64,000 nt of DNA from Pycnopodia helianthoides (lineage: Eukaryota; Echinodermata; Asteroidea; Forcipulatida; Asteriidae): the NCBI GenBank assembly GCA_032158295.1, contig CM063247.1:21628358-21692357 (forward strand). Direction: 5' to 3'. The first letter of the stretch is position 1; every line of letters begins with the position of its first letter. The notes under the pieces are model-generated. The model did no database searches and was not told where the DNA came from. It saw only the letters and a program-made list of their open reading frames with translations. Shown here piece after piece: positions 1 through 12,300 of the stretch. A program made the position numbers and the translations under genes.

Positions 1-227
1 TACTCCATTGTGCTGACTTTCAATGATATTGTAGATTTTTTGTAATGCGCTTTTGAACATTTTATGGTGAAATGCGCAAAATAAATGTGGTTTTATTATT
101 ATTATGATTATTTTTACCTTTAAGCGCAAAAAAGTCTTTACCCGATGGATTTTCAAATTGAGTTTCTAAATATACACTCCATATAGCTGTACTGTGTACT
201 GACTGAGATGAATATTTGATTTGTCAG
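1..227. other. Intron upstream of the first visible laminin exon
   Basis: AT-rich sequence with no open exon-like segment. It ends in a pyrimidine-poor acceptor (ttgtcag) before the first LE exon. Confidence 0.6.
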
Positions 228-333
228 CTCCCAGGTGAATGCTACTGCAAGGTCTATGTCCAAGGAACCAAATGTGACCAATGCAGGGATGGATTCTATG
301 ATTTGACTGACGCTAACTCCAACGGATGTCTGA
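228..333 (+). CDS. Laminin exon 1 of window: LE repeat
   Basis: Encodes the second half of an LE module (GECYCK, then GTKCDQCRDGFYDL and a closing NGC). The acceptor is ttgtcag and the donor TGA|gtgagtg, ending in phase 1. The next exon supplies the two missing bases (A+AC = Asn). The cysteine spacing is typical of LE. An alternative acceptor at 233-234 cannot be excluded. Confidence 0.85.
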
Positions 334-3300
334 GTGAGTGATTTAATAATAGTGATTAAACATACAGTGTTGATATAATATTCTATCAGCCGAGCTCAAA
401 TTTATGGTACTGCTCATGGGGGAATTTGGCCCATAGACATGATAGAATTATGAGCTGTACATGGCACCAGAAGTGCAGAATACTGGGCTTGAGGTCCATA
501 GAATAATAAGCTTTACAGGGGTTAGACACGTAAGCCCAGAATTATGTGGTGGGGAGCAGCGCTATGAAATTGGGCCCCGAGGTCCTGTCTAGCTCAATAT
601 TTACACAGAACCGGAAAACAGTTCCAGATAACCTTAAACAAATTCTTTCTCTTCTTTATTTGCTGAAATTTTCAAGAGGATTGGACTTGACATGCTCAAG
701 TTCTAATGAGTTGATCTTAAACATATAAGTTTGGAAAAAAACAGAGGACTGTCGGAATGGTCAGCCGGTATTACTGGCCCATGAGGATTTACTTGGCTTG
801 GCCGCTGGTCCAGTGGGTATTTCAAGCCATGATTAAGATGGGATTACCCAATGATGCCTCATAAGTGAGCTTAATCACTGCAGTAGCAAGCCTGAGGAAA
901 CCTGTAAACAAGGGTGCTTGCTATGTGAACCAGAAACACCGGGGTTAACCCAGGGGCTACTCTTCCACGATAAGTGTTCTGGGCCTTCTTAATGTGCACT
1001 ACCAGTCTTAGTAAGCTTACACGTGACCTACAGCTCAATGTCCCACCGAAGGACAAGGCAATTTATAGTAAAGTATCTTATACACAAGGACACAAGTGCC
1101 ACAACGAGGACTCGAACCCACACTCTGCTGATCAGAAACACCAGAGCTCGAGTCCGGTGCCTACACTGTTCGGCCACAACACGCCACAACATCTCTTGCA
1201 TTGAGATGATAAACAAGTGATGTTAATATTTGCCATAAACACCTTGTACCTGGTGCTTTCCTCGTCTTGTGACCTGCATGCAGCAGGAAAAGGAACCTTT
1301 GAATGTTTACAATGATGCAAGCTCAAGATGCAAGCTCAAGAAGCTTGTCTGTTGGCCATTGGCTAGCCGAGTTCCTGTATATGTAATAAACAGGAAATGA
1401 GCGTGTACGTGTGCATACATGTCCAAGCTTTTATACTTTTTATGCGAATTAGGTGTCTTTATCAACAATTTACACAATTTCCCTGACAGGACAGCATGAC
1501 ATAATGATGTAGAACATACTGAAATTCTGACAAAAAACCTTTCCTGATGTAACACATTTTTAACCAGTCCATGCATTTCCCGTGTCTATCACACTAAAAC
1601 TCACTCTGCGCCGTCTTCAGGATTCAGTTTATGTTTTTTTTGGTTGCAAATATTTATGGTCAGTGTTATACACCAATAATGTCGGCTGTCCTGTCATGGA
1701 AATTGTGTAAACCGTTGGGCAAGACACCTAGTTCAGTAAAAAATTAAAGAAGACAATGATTTGCCATGTCTTGCGCTGTAAGCACCCCAGCAATGACGGT
1801 GGGGTGTGCAGCACTTCTGGTACTGATTAATTAGTTTATGTTCTAGTGGTGCTTTCGTTACATGAATGCCTAAGTGGTAACAAATTAGAACTATAAGGTC
1901 CTTCGGATGGGACGTAAAGCCGTAGGTCCCGTGTGTTGTGTGATGCACGTAAAAGAACCCAGTGCACTTATCGTAAAGAGAAGGGGTTTGCCCTCGTGTT
2001 CTGGTTTGATTGGCAGCAATTGCGCCACAAACACCTTGTAAACCATTACATGGTGCTATGTAAAGGAATGGGTCTCATACTTTAAAACGCAGCTCCACAT
2101 ACCTTGCAACAAAAAATACGGAGCGCTTTGAGATGCCCATCGGGTGTGATAAAGCGCTTTATAAAAACGACGTATTACGTATTATTTGTTTTACATTTTT
2201 TGCTGCAGACTGTAACTGCTTCACCTCTGGAACCGTAGCATCTTCCAACATTTGCAACAAGAATGCCACCGGCCAGTGCCCTGCAAAACATTCACCACTG
2301 GGCAGAGTTGTGGGGAGTGCATGAACGGCTACTATGGACTAACGGCAGAGAGCTCCGAGGGGTGTTCACCCTGTGGATGCGATGCTGGAGGGGCAAGAAG
2401 TGCAACCTGTAACAAGATTAACGGGGACTGTACCTGCCGGGTGCAGGTGGAAGGGAGACAGTGTAAGAGGTGGGTACTGGCCTACAGTGTAGCAATAATG
2501 CTCTCATTCCAAGTTTGTCTTTACAAGTGTTAGTCAACTACAATTTCCCTTGGTTATTCAGTTTATTCAATGCTTTATATTTCCTGTTAGTTAAAATTTT
2601 GAAATGTTAATTCTTGTTTTGAAACTAAACATAATTTCCATTCAATGGTACACACTCAATGATCATACTGAGCTACAAAGCTAATTAAGATGTATTGACC
2701 ATGTCTCCTTGGTTACAAAACAATTGACCTTGTACATTCCGTGGCATTTCCTGGTAGTGGTAGTCAGGGTACTACACAAAATGTCAGTTTTTGAAACCCA
2801 AAACATTGCTAAACTTAGACAAAACATTATTAACGTCTTCATATTTCAGGGAGGAATTTCAGATTGATTGATTGATTGATTGACTCTGCATGTGTTGAAT
2901 CCTCACTTCTGTTTGTGTTTGCCCATACAGTGTTGCAACCTTTGCATACTACCCAACTCTCCACTCAGTCAGTGCTGAGTTTGAATCAATCGGCCATCCC
3001 AACTGGGGGAGGGACATTGTGAATTACGCTGGGTTCAGCTGGTATGGCTACGTCACTCTCACTGGCCAGGTAGGTGTTAATTTGCTATTGATCAGATCCA
3101 GCGTTTTCCGCCACAATACTAGTTGTAAATTTTGGGTTGAACAAAGAAATATTTACTAGAGCGGGATTTGAACCTGTGACCTCTGGATTAACGTGCCTGC
3201 GCTCTACCAACTGAGCTATTTTGACAGCAGCCTGCTTGCTTCTGACTGGCACCATTGAGCAAAGATGTTGACAAATAGGGAGACCACCAACACACGGGCT

Positions 3301-6300
3301 AGATAAGAAACTCAGTTGGTGGAACGCTGGCACATTAATCCGGAGGTCGCAGATTCAAATTCGCTCTTGTAAATTCTTGTTTACCCAAAATTTATTGATA
3401 GTCAGTTTCCCTTGTAGTTCAACTACATGTAGTAACAGTGAAATTGAAGTTATTTATTGAGGCTAGACAATGCTAGACCATGCAGACAGCTCAATTGGTA
3501 CAGCACCGGCGCGTAAATTTGATGGTTGCATGCCAAAATCCCGCTGTATTCAATTTTTCTTGGTTCACCCAAACATAAAGTTTCTTAAATAGTTATTAAG
3601 TTTCCACGATGGCAGTCAATCTCAGAATAACATCATGCAGTTGACTGGTTGATATAATATAAAATATGTGTGCATATAATAACATCAGTTTACATTAAAT
3701 TTGTTTCAATTTCAAATGTGTCTTACTTGACTTTCAAACGGCATCTTCATCGGCACTGCTATAGGCCCAAAATTTAAGAACTGAATCTGAATCTGATTTA
3801 TATTGTCCGCAAAGCAGAAATGAGCAGGATACCAGTCACAAATTGTAAATGTGACATGTAGTTTGGCTGGTAACCTTATTCTGGTATTAAGCATAATTTT
3901 GTTGTGCTTAGCTACTTTTTGAAATTGGGCCCTAGTAGGGACTGAAAACCTAATCTACATGCAAGGCTCTGGTCCGGGAATTAAAACGGGGTCCACAGAG
4001 GTGAAAGGCAGGGAAAGAAACTACCAAGCCAACCTGATCAATCCTTTGATTTAGAAAGAAAAACAAACAAACAATTGTTTTTTTCAAATTGGATTTGCAG
4101 ATGACCACAACTACAACGTTGACTGTACCCCCCTCCCAACTGAGTGGCAGGTTCGAGATCGTCCTTCGGGCTGCCAATGAAGGTCCAACTCAACTGGACT
4201 TGACCATTACACCCAAAGGGGTGACCAGTGGGACTGTGCAGAGGGGGACAGTCAGTCTACCCTTGTGTGCATCTTGGTGCTATGAGGGCAGTGCACAGAA
4301 TCTAAATGCGAGTTTGGGGTCCCAGTTCATGCTTGGTGTCGGGGAATGGGACCTCACTGTCAGCTTGAACGTCCAGGGTGGTGCAAATGTGCTATTCGTA
4401 AGTAACATTAGCATTGTTTTCCTGCTAGATATTATCAATACAAAACCACTTCCAAATACTGTTTCATTTCACTGTGAAATTTTTCCAGCAGCAAACAGAA
4501 ACTAATTACAGTCTGACCTTCAGTAGTTAATAAGATATAAAAAAAAAAGCTAATCACGTTTTGAGGCTAATTTGCTGGTATAGTCCAGGAAGGTTTGTTG
4601 TAGGAGGTTCAGTTGGCTGTAAATGGTTGGACAGGAAACTACCTTCCTATAGGTTTGAATGGATCATGAGATACCGTTGGCCTTTTTGAGATTAATGGAC
4701 AGTATAGGAGTGCATGTTTGGTTTGGGTGTATACAACAAATTTACCCAAATCTGGAACCCACACATTTGTTGTTTATAACTTGATGCAGATGTTGAGAAT
4801 AAAGTAAATCTTTATGACCTTATTACTTGATATTTAAAACAAAAAGTTGCATCCCCTTAAGATGATCCCTCTCCTGCCGCTTCCAAGGATGTATCTAAAC
4901 ATGGGTGTGATCTCTGGTTATGCGGCAGTTACAGGTTGAATGGGTTCTGACTGGCACCTCTGAACAAAGATATTGACAAAATAGGGAGACCACCAACATT
5001 AGGTTAATCCAGAGGTCGTAAGTTCAAGTCTTGCTCTAGTTCCTTTTTTTTATTCTAGCCAAAATTTAATACAATTTAACCCAGTCAGTTTCCCTTGTGG
5101 TTTTTTACTTGATGTTCACATCGCCTTTAGGTGATCCCTCTCCTGTCACTTCCTCGGTTGTGCCCTAAACTTCAGTATATGCGGCAGTTCCAGGTTGAAT
5201 TGCCTCTGACTGGTAACTCTGAAATAAAGATATTGACAAAATAGGGAGACGCCAACATAGGGCGAGATAGCTTAGTTGGTAGAGTGCCGGTACGTTAATC
5301 CGGAGGTTGTTGGTTCAAATCCCGCTCTAGTAAATTTTTCTTTGTTCAACCCCAAACTAAAAATAAGAAAGTAATTTTGTTTTCTTGCAGGATCAAGTTA
5401 TTGCTATTCCTGTGGAGTTTTCAGACCCTACATTGCTGGGTGATGATGCCGCCAATTTCACTAGTAATTGTGACGTTTATCGGAATGACATGGGGTGAAT
5501 ATAGATCTCTCTAATCCTCTTAACAGTTTAAATGAAAAAAAATAAAACAGTTTATATTTTTATTTGTTAAAATCTTTCATGAAAAATTCAAGACTCTGGC
5601 ATTTTTCTTTGGAAGCAAACATGAGCATACATTTTAATTAGGGTTGTGCATCTATGTTTATTTTCATAAACTGTCAAACAGATCTTTCAATCAACCACTC
5701 AATGTTGGTATTCCGGGAAATAAATTGTGCAAGAACGGCAGTACTTTTTGGAACTTTTTCGAGCTTTTGGAGTAATCGGTTTCCTTTGAAAATATTGTCG
5801 CCACAATGAAACCCTGACTTGGGACCAAGGAAAGACAACAAAGGTTGTCGTAATTAAGCACCACGATTCGTTGTTGTCTTGTGAGAAAGTACGAGTAGGC
5901 CCATGATTCACAGAACCTTGGCTGGGAGCCACGGCCGATAATCTGCCATGGTATGCTGGAATCTCGGAACGCTCAGACTTACCTCCCATTGAGCTGAGTA
6001 CAATGATAAATAATGGTAGCAGCCTGTCCGTTTGTGTATGCAACGTTTGTGTAACAACAGGACTAAGGTCTGGAATCAATAACCCTCGGAAAAAGGGATA
6101 TTAAGAGCATGCATTCCAGCACCTTGTGTCCCTCTGTACGGGTGAAACAAAGTATAGCACAATAGTTGCATGCCTGTGCACACTACACATTGGAATGTTG
6201 GGGTGGATGTTCACGTCTGCCATCCTACTGACTGGAAAAAATAAAGGGTGCTCTGAAATTGTTCTGGGCATTAAAACAAAATTTCTGGAGGCCAGTCCAA

Positions 6301-9300
6301 AAACAGTGGAATGGCATGTTTACACGTCATTCCACTTCACGTGGTTAACTGTTTAACTGTTTCTACCAATTCCAATCTAAATTGAGAATGGAACTACTCT
6401 GCAGAGGGGATAGACTCACGATTGTCGGTGCCGCCACAATATTTTCTGTGTTTGTGTTTGGTATGCTTGTTTTCACCAATTAAAGCTTTGATAGTTATAG
6501 ACTTTGTTCCAGTTTCTGGAAATATTGTTTACTGTAGTTTGATGCTTTTGTTGTATACACGATAATTGCCTCATACCACAATAATAATACAGTGAATAAA
6601 CACGTATTGCAACTTGATGTTCCACAGTATCGGTACCAGTCGGGAATCCTTCTGCCTCTCTAATGTCTTCACCCTGACTACATACTACTTTGACGGGGCC
6701 CGACCATGTAACTGTAACCCGACCGGCAGCGTCACATTGCAGTGTGAACAGAATGGTGGACAGTGTCAGTGTAAATCTGGTGTAGGAGGGAGAACCTGTG
6801 ACATGTGCCTGCCAGAGTATTTTGCCTACCGTAGCACTGGATGTACACGTAAGTTCTACATCTTTAGCCCCTTCTCATCCCTTTTTGTTTTTTTTAAAGA
6901 TGCCATCAATTCTGATAGCAAGTCTTATAAAAACACTGCAAACTCTTACCTTTATTTGATGCATTAATTTCTTTTAGCACTTTATTTCTACTTGGAATCA
7001 ACTCCCATTGGCGACTAGACCTGATACATCAGTCTCTTCTTTCAAAACTTGTGTGCTTGAATTTTACGATTAAATATTTAATTCCACTTTTCAATCTGAC
7101 AACGTCTGCTCTTGGGTTTCTAGCTACCGTGGTGCTAGCTGCCGGTATTGAGAGTCCTTCTTTTTGTCCCTTTTCTTTCTATCAGTTTGCCTCCTTTCGC
7201 TCCCTCTTCCCCCCCCCCCTCCACCATCACCCAACCCCACATCCTCCCCTTCAACTGTAGTAGGATGGCTCTGTAGAGGTGCTGATCACCTGTTCCATCT
7301 TGCCCCTCACTTGCAATTTGTTGTAACTTTTTAAATGTTTCTTTATTGTACATGTATATACTGTACTATATTTGTTTTTGCTTTTTTATCCTTTTATTCC
7401 TTGTATTTTTCTTTTTGTGGTGTTGTGCCAGTGAAGAAGTGTAATAAAATAAAGTACGTAAAAAAGATTTAGCTTGCCCAGGTCAACCCGGGTGTGCTCA
7501 TCCAGGTGAGCCTCTGACAAGAGCTATTTATTCTATGTCGGGTGGTGTCCTTGGGTCAATGATTTTACAATAGAACTGTCCCCAGATCTCCCTGTCCTTC
7601 ATTGGTGTCAATATTTCATAATGTCAGAAACCCAGTGTCCCTTCGTAGTATGTCCACATAGGTCAGGTGACCTTGACCTGTTTGGGCTTGACCTTGCTTG
7701 AGCTCCCAAAGCGCAAGCTTGTTGACTGGAAGCTCAGGGTGATGATGGCAGCTAGTGCCCTGTAAACTTGACTACTTTTGGCGTATTTGAAAGCCAACTT
7801 TCCCTGGCATTTACCAATGCATCATGGGACAGCCAATCGGAAAGATCAGAAAATAGTTATTCTCATGGTAAATCTGCAATGTTGGATTTGTTTACAAGCT
7901 CAAGTTAATACCCAAGTAACCCTGCTCGTAGGGTTACTTGGGTCATGGTCAGCCCCACTTGGGTCTGACCCAGGACAGCCACGACAACTACGCCAAAGCT
8001 ACTGGAATGCTTTGGGGTCAGATGTGTATCAACAAGGGGAAGCTAAATCAAACTCACCCACTGACATGATTACTTTTTCTGACATAGATAATTACTGTTT
8101 GTATTTTCAGCATGCAACTGTTTCGGTACCAACAACGTGTGTGACATGACTACTGGTCAATGTGACTGCCCTCCCAATACGGCACGCCGACAATGTGATC
8201 GCTGTGTGATCTATTCATGGGGGTTGGACAGCACCAACGGGTGCCAGGTAAGGTTGTATTTTTGTATATCGGACAAGGAGATTGAACTGTAGAGACTAAA
8301 GTGGATGTGGTGAAGACAGATACTTGCTTTTGTTTTTGCATACAGAGATGTAACAGCTTGGAAAGAAATTCTTGGGACAAGCGGTTTAACATATAAATAT
8401 TATACATGTACCTTTTAGTGGTGTGTTGTGGCCGAGTGGTTAAGAGCAAAGGACTCGGAAAGAAATGAAATAAAGCGGCCCAGTGACCGGGGTAATAATG
8501 CGTCATGAGCTTCAAAAATGGCGGATACCGGTGCTGTATAAAAGTCCATTATGAATATTAATTGTGCATTATGCCTTTATTTTTATTCTACAGTTAGTTG
8601 AATCAAAACAAATTTGAACAATTTAGGGTTTCAATCAATACTGTGACCTAAAGGCTCATCTCGTCCGCTTTATTTCTTACTTTTTCTTTCAGATGTGTAA
8701 CTGCGACCCCGTCGGGTCAATCAATCCCCAGTGCGACTCCACCACGGGTGACTGCACCTGTCAGCCCGGGGTAGGAGGCATGAAGTGTGACGAATGTCTG
8801 GACGAGTACAAAGGGTTGGCGTCCGATGGTTGTACAGCCTGCCAGTGCCACCTCGCTGGTAGCCAGAGTGCTGTGTGCAACAAAACGACTGGGCAGTGCC
8901 AATGCAAGGTAAGGTTTCCGTGGGTCGTTCTGCACAAGGAATTGTGCAGTGTAAGCCATTATTGGGAAAAATTGAATTACCTACATTTTTGGGAATGAAG
9001 ATTATGACCACAAGTATCTCAAATCCTAAAATGTAGCCTTTAAAATATTGGAGTCTTATATAGCACCCGTATCCACCAATAAGGTGGTCTTGAAAGGCGC
9101 TTGAACAAAGAGAAACACAAGATAAAAACAGGTTTTGACATGTTTGAAGTTTTTATGAATTATGAGACCCATTGATGGAGCACCTTATAAAGGTTTATAA
9201 GGTACTGTGGCACACTCAGCAGCCACTGTCAGAAACACCGGGGCTTTTCGTATCGATAATCCTAAAATGTAGCCTTTAACTTATTGGAGTCTTATATAGC

Positions 9301-12300
9301 GCTCGTATCCTCCAATAAGGTGCTCAAGGCGCATGAACAAAGAGAAACACTTTATAAGACAGGTTTTGGATTTTACGATCAATGACACCCATTTATGGAG
9401 CACTGTGGTACACTCGGTTGCCACTGCCAGAAACACTGGGGCAAACCGCTTTTCTTATCGATAAGTGTGGGTTCTTTTTTTGTGCACAATTACACAACAC
9501 ACGCGACCTGCGGCTTTACAACCCGTCTGAAGGACGAAGCAATAATGGTTGAGTGTCTTACTTAAGGACACAGGTGTCAACATCGGGCCTCGAACCCACA
9601 CTCTGCTGATTAGAAACACCTGAGCTTGAGTCCGGTGCGCTTGACCCCAATCTGATGTAAATGCCGGATCAAGGATAAGTAAAGTCTTTTGATTTGAATA
9701 TGAATTGAATGAATTCACTATACCCTCTTTTTTTTCACCATGTTAGACTTTGGCAACGGGCTTAACTTGCAGTGACTGTGCAGCTGATAGCTTCTACATC
9801 TCTCCTGTACATCAGACCGGTTGCCTGCAGTGTGTGTGCATGGGCATCACCACAGTGTGTGATAGCACCAGCGATAGGGCTGTACAGGTATGGCTAGCAG
9901 TTTTTTTATGTTCGTTGTAGTCACAGGGCTCGAATTCGACACTGGACCGCTGGCCCGAGGCCAGTGGTTTTAGCATTGGGCCAGTAAACTCATGACCAAA
10001 CAAGTCCGGCGGTCTTGTGCTTTTCAATTAATTAACTTTTAGTGTATCTTTCTTTGTAATTTTGCCAATAAATCAGCATTAGGTTGACAAAAACCAATTT
10101 ATGACCCTACCTTTAAGGGAATTGCAAAGCCATCATTTTAGCAAACCAGTTTCAGACCTTTTTATCAGCAATGACTCTCACCCCTTGAAATACAAAACTT
10201 TTCAGAAATACGCACATGTATAAATGTAACATCTGCATGTAATGGAAACAATTTCACCTTCCTCTTGTGTGTCGTTGCAGTACGACATCCCAACAGACGT
10301 CCTCGGCAACTGGTCTGTGGTGTCGGCTCAGTCACTCTTCCCAAACTCCCCGACGACTGGCATGATCAACTCCACTGCTGTAGTCACCGTCTCGGTGCCA
10401 GCAAGCACGGATGCGTCCTGGAGTGTCCCATCCCAGTATCTTGGTGGCAATCTCCTCGGTGTGTATGGGAGCAGTCTACAGATGTCATTATACTACACGC
10501 TGGAGGATCCACTGGAAGTTGCCGCACCGAGAGAAGCTAGCCTGGTCATACAGGTAGGGTTTTGCATCTACGTTCATTTTCCCTGAACGGTTAAATGGAG
10601 CTTGCGACTTCCGGCTAACCATTTAACCATTTATACCGATTCCAATCCAAACTTTGAGCGAGCTGTAAATGAAGCAAATGTCAACACACCTTCCAAGGAT
10701 CGGCCAGGATTTAAAAAAAAAAAAAAAACTTTTTTAGCTGGTCTTCACTGTCACAAAACCACAAATCACTGATGTGGCAGGGTACAAAGCAAAATGTACA
10801 CACATGTATAACAAACTGTATTGAAAATAATGTATTTTTGCAGGGGATTAAGATAACACAGTTTCACCAACAAAAAGGATGTCAATCGTCTGCGGTTAAA
10901 ATTTTCAAGAAAAGGAAGGCTTGTTTTTGTTTGCTTGGTTTGATTTAATATGATCAAGTAGGACACATTTGTCATTACTTATAGGTTGAATGGCGTCTGA
11001 CTGGCACATCTGAAACAGATATTGACAAAATAGGGAGACCGCCAACATTTCATGTTTCAATAACGGGCAGCAACCCCAGCCCCCCCCCCCCCCCACAACA
11101 ACAAAAAGTATATAAAAACAAAATAAAAAATAAAATAAAACAAAATGAAATAGATAAATACAAAAATTATATATATTAATAATACATATAACAAAATTAA
11201 AAATTGTACAGATAATTAAAGATATTTCATTAAGCATGTTGAGGCAATGCTTTGTCTTCAGGCCCCAAACTCGGGGCAAAAAAAACCCACTATTTTTCAT
11301 TGTGTGATTATGTTTACACTGTGGTTTACAACTGAGTAGACTACCTAAATGGAAAGTAGGTTAATGCTTCAGAACAGGTGGCTTCACTAACTGGCTGAGA
11401 CATACAGTGTAGCAACGAAAAAAACTATCACAAAGCAGTTGCCTTTCAGAAGCCATTCAACCTGTAACTGCCATATAACCAGGCTCACGGCACTTCACCC
11501 AAGTATACGGTATAAACTGGGCATGCTGGGAAACGGCAGGAGAGGGTTCACTTTATTCAAGGAACATTACAGAATTGGTTTTTGCAAACAAAACAGTTGC
11601 TGGCAGTGTAACTACTTTATGTAATCCACCATATACATAAACTGACAAACCTGTAGAAGTTTGAGATCGATCGGCCATCTGGGTCACAAGAAAATAGTGA
11701 AAAACCGATAACACATTTGCATGAAATCATATAAACTCCAATTGGAAAATTAGTTTATTAATTTTTCATCAAATATGGCATTTCAAGGGATGTTTTCTAC
11801 TATCATCATCATTAGACCGTGTAAGTTTTATGTAAATCTGTGATCAAAAAGTATGTTTTACATGTTTTTTTCTTACCAATTCTGTAATGTTCCTTTAAAG
11901 GGATGCTCAGTTGGTAGAGGGAAGGCACGTTAACCCGAGGTCACAGGTTCAAATCCCACTGTTGTCAATTATTCTTTGTTCAAGCCAAATTTAATTTAAA
12001 AAAATTTACCCAGTCAATTTCCTCTTGTGGCTTAGTACTTGATCTAGAATTTCCATAACATCCGACATAGTTAAATAATGTCAGTGTTACTTCTCTCACG
12101 AAAGGGTCTTGAAAACATGTTCGTACGTAGTCTTGGGTCTCTGTCTCCAAGTATCTTCCATGACTTCTCGGTGGCCATCACAGAGACGGAGTTCCTGATG
12201 CAGGGTACAAATGCAGCCATCGGCCGAGGGCAGTTCTTGAAGACCCTCGTTGAAGTCAGAGATGTTTTCATATCGGCGTCGCTCACAAATGTTGCTCATC

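Larger units (their letters stand above)
334..2208. other. Intron with two SINE copies
   Basis: A 1.9-kb intron. It carries a minus-oriented tRNA-related SINE (about 820-1195) and a plus-oriented one (about 1885-2170) whose tail ends about 40 bases before the next acceptor. Between them (1200-1880) I see only simple AT-rich sequence. Confidence 0.6.
4398..5390. other. Intron with two tandem SINE A copies
   Basis: A 993-bp intron. 4398-4845 shows no recognised element, and 4848-5368 is two head-to-tail copies of SINE family A. Confidence 0.55.

Noticed and set aside
2279..2281. Programmed ribosomal frameshift in the laminin gene
   Set aside because: No slippery heptamer or downstream structure, and similar breaks occur in other exons, so base loss is the simpler reading.
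3712..3894. 60-codon minus ORF
   Set aside because: Overlaps a repeat shared with about 40.36-40.74 kb, with no gene features.
5261..5335. tRNA gene, from box-A- and box-B-like motifs
   Set aside because: The stems do not pair as a tRNA, and the motif lies inside a dispersed SINE with many diverged copies.
5699..6079. 126-codon minus-strand ORF
   Set aside because: Lies in dispersed repeat D, whose other copies are not open in this frame.
10905..11300. 131-codon minus-strand ORF with Phe/Ile/Tyr-rich peptide
   Set aside because: Created by the A-rich and poly-C low-complexity tract in an intron.
12085..12104. Acceptor at tcag (12081-12084) for the second L4a exon
   Set aside because: It would put the exon out of phase with exon 10, whereas cgaaag at 12103-12104 keeps the frame.
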